Shown here in pieces: positions 4,880 to 5,266 of a stretch of DNA of 5,266 bases. Numbering within the stretch: the first letter of the stretch is position 1; each line of letters opens with the position of its first letter. This stretch comes from Gammaproteobacteria bacterium (GTDB taxonomy: Bacteria; Pseudomonadota; Gammaproteobacteria; GCA-001735895), in NCBI GenBank assembly GCA_003231795.1, contig QIJI01000061.1, positions 1 to 5,266 of the forward strand. Reading direction: 5' to 3'. The position numbers and the translations under genes were made by a program. A model generated the notes under the pieces. That model was not told where the DNA came from, searched no databases, and saw nothing but the letters and a program-made list of their open reading frames with translations.

Positions 4880-5266
4880 CTAATTGGGGTTAGAAATCAA
4901 AATTTCAAATTCCTGCGGTAATGGCGCATTAATCACCAGCTCCGGGTTGTACTCGCCCCGGGGCAATTCCAGGCTGGTAGCATGCAACATCAGCCGCCTG
5001 ATATTTTTTCCGCGCATCTGACGATTAAACTCAGCGTCACCGTACTTGTTATCACCGGCAATTTCATGTCCTTCGGATTGACAATGGACTCGAATCTGAT
5101 GGGTGCGACCGGTAATTAGTTCCACCTGAATGACACTAAATAAATCTGAGCCGTGTATTACATTAATTCGGCTGCAGGCACTTTTCCCTTCCGGGTCAAC
5201 GCGCATACGACGTTCTCCGTTGGATAATTGGTAGCGGCTTAACGGGTGCCTGATTTCGCCGAGTCG
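4880..5266 (-). CDS. rluC: 23S rRNA pseudouridine synthase RluC, C-terminal part (cut by window edge)
   Basis: The last 128 codons and a TAG stop are present. The reading frame stays open to the right edge, beyond an internal Met at 5204-5206 that is not the start. RluC makes pseudouridine at positions 955, 2504 and 2580 of E. coli 23S rRNA. The visible part has the RluA-family signature LITGRTHQIRVH (visible residues 50-61), then GHEIAGDNKYGDAEFNRQM, then RRLMLHATSLELP. The approach RHPLSRYQLSNGERRMRV matches the E. coli RluC region better than RluD. The S4 RNA-binding domain and the catalytic aspartate (HRLDxxTSG motif) would lie outside the window. Placement next to maf, yceD and rpmF supports RluC. 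sppA follows on the same strand after 27 bases. Confidence 0.92.
   Translation of the reverse strand, partial: RLGEIRHPLSRYQLSNGERRMRVDPEGKSACSRINVIHGSDLFSVIQVELITGRTHQIRVHCQSEGHEIAGDNKYGDAEFNRQMRGKNIRRLMLHATSLELPRGEYNPELVINAPLPQEFEILISNPN

Noticed and set aside
5204..5206. Internal Met as the start of a separate 108-residue protein
   Set aside because: The frame continues without a stop to the window edge, and the upstream codons match RluC, so it is an internal methionine.
1..5266. Novel defence, mobile or biosynthetic system
   Set aside because: Every substantial gene belongs to a known conserved housekeeping family in a familiar order; no repeats, integrases, toxins or unassigned genes were found.

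Overview
The window is a core housekeeping segment of a gammaproteobacterial chromosome. The gene order rluC, sppA, yceF(maf), yceD, rpmF, plsX, fabH matches the rne-rluC neighbourhood of Gammaproteobacteria. The proteins resemble the E. coli and Pseudomonas members, and base composition looks moderate by eye. The genus cannot be fixed from this sequence; a free-living or environmental gammaproteobacterium is the safest statement. There are no RNA genes, mobile elements, CRISPR arrays or signs of recent transfer.

Layout, from the right edge to the left. On the minus strand, the C-terminal part of the 23S rRNA pseudouridine synthase RluC (4880 to the edge) is followed after 27 bases by sppA (3869-4852), a membrane-anchored S49 peptidase. 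Convergent to it on the plus strand is yceF/maf (3236-3817), a Maf-type nucleotide pyrophosphatase that must start at TTG. A 178-base divergent intergenic region (3058-3235) holds good sigma-70-like promoters in both directions. From there the minus strand carries an operon-like series: yceD (2542-3057), rpmF (2324-2524), plsX (1213-2244) and fabH (248-1216). The plsX and fabH frames overlap by four bases (ATGA). At the left edge, still on the minus strand, is the receiver-domain start of a GacA/UvrY-type response regulator (1-168) with a candidate promoter of its own.

How the genes work together. yceD and rpmF serve the large ribosomal subunit. plsX makes acyl-phosphate for phospholipid synthesis and fabH starts fatty-acid elongation, so one transcript would join ribosome assembly to membrane lipid supply. 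RluC also acts on 23S rRNA.

No clear undescribed system is present. The observations most worth a second look are regulatory: a perfect DnaA-box sequence inside the spacer of the yceD-operon promoter; a yceD start only about 9 bases from the -10 element with no Shine-Dalgarno, suggesting a leaderless or near-leaderless mRNA; a perfect 11-bp hairpin between rpmF and plsX; a symmetric dyad overlapping the response-regulator -10; and a response regulator where fabD usually follows fabH.
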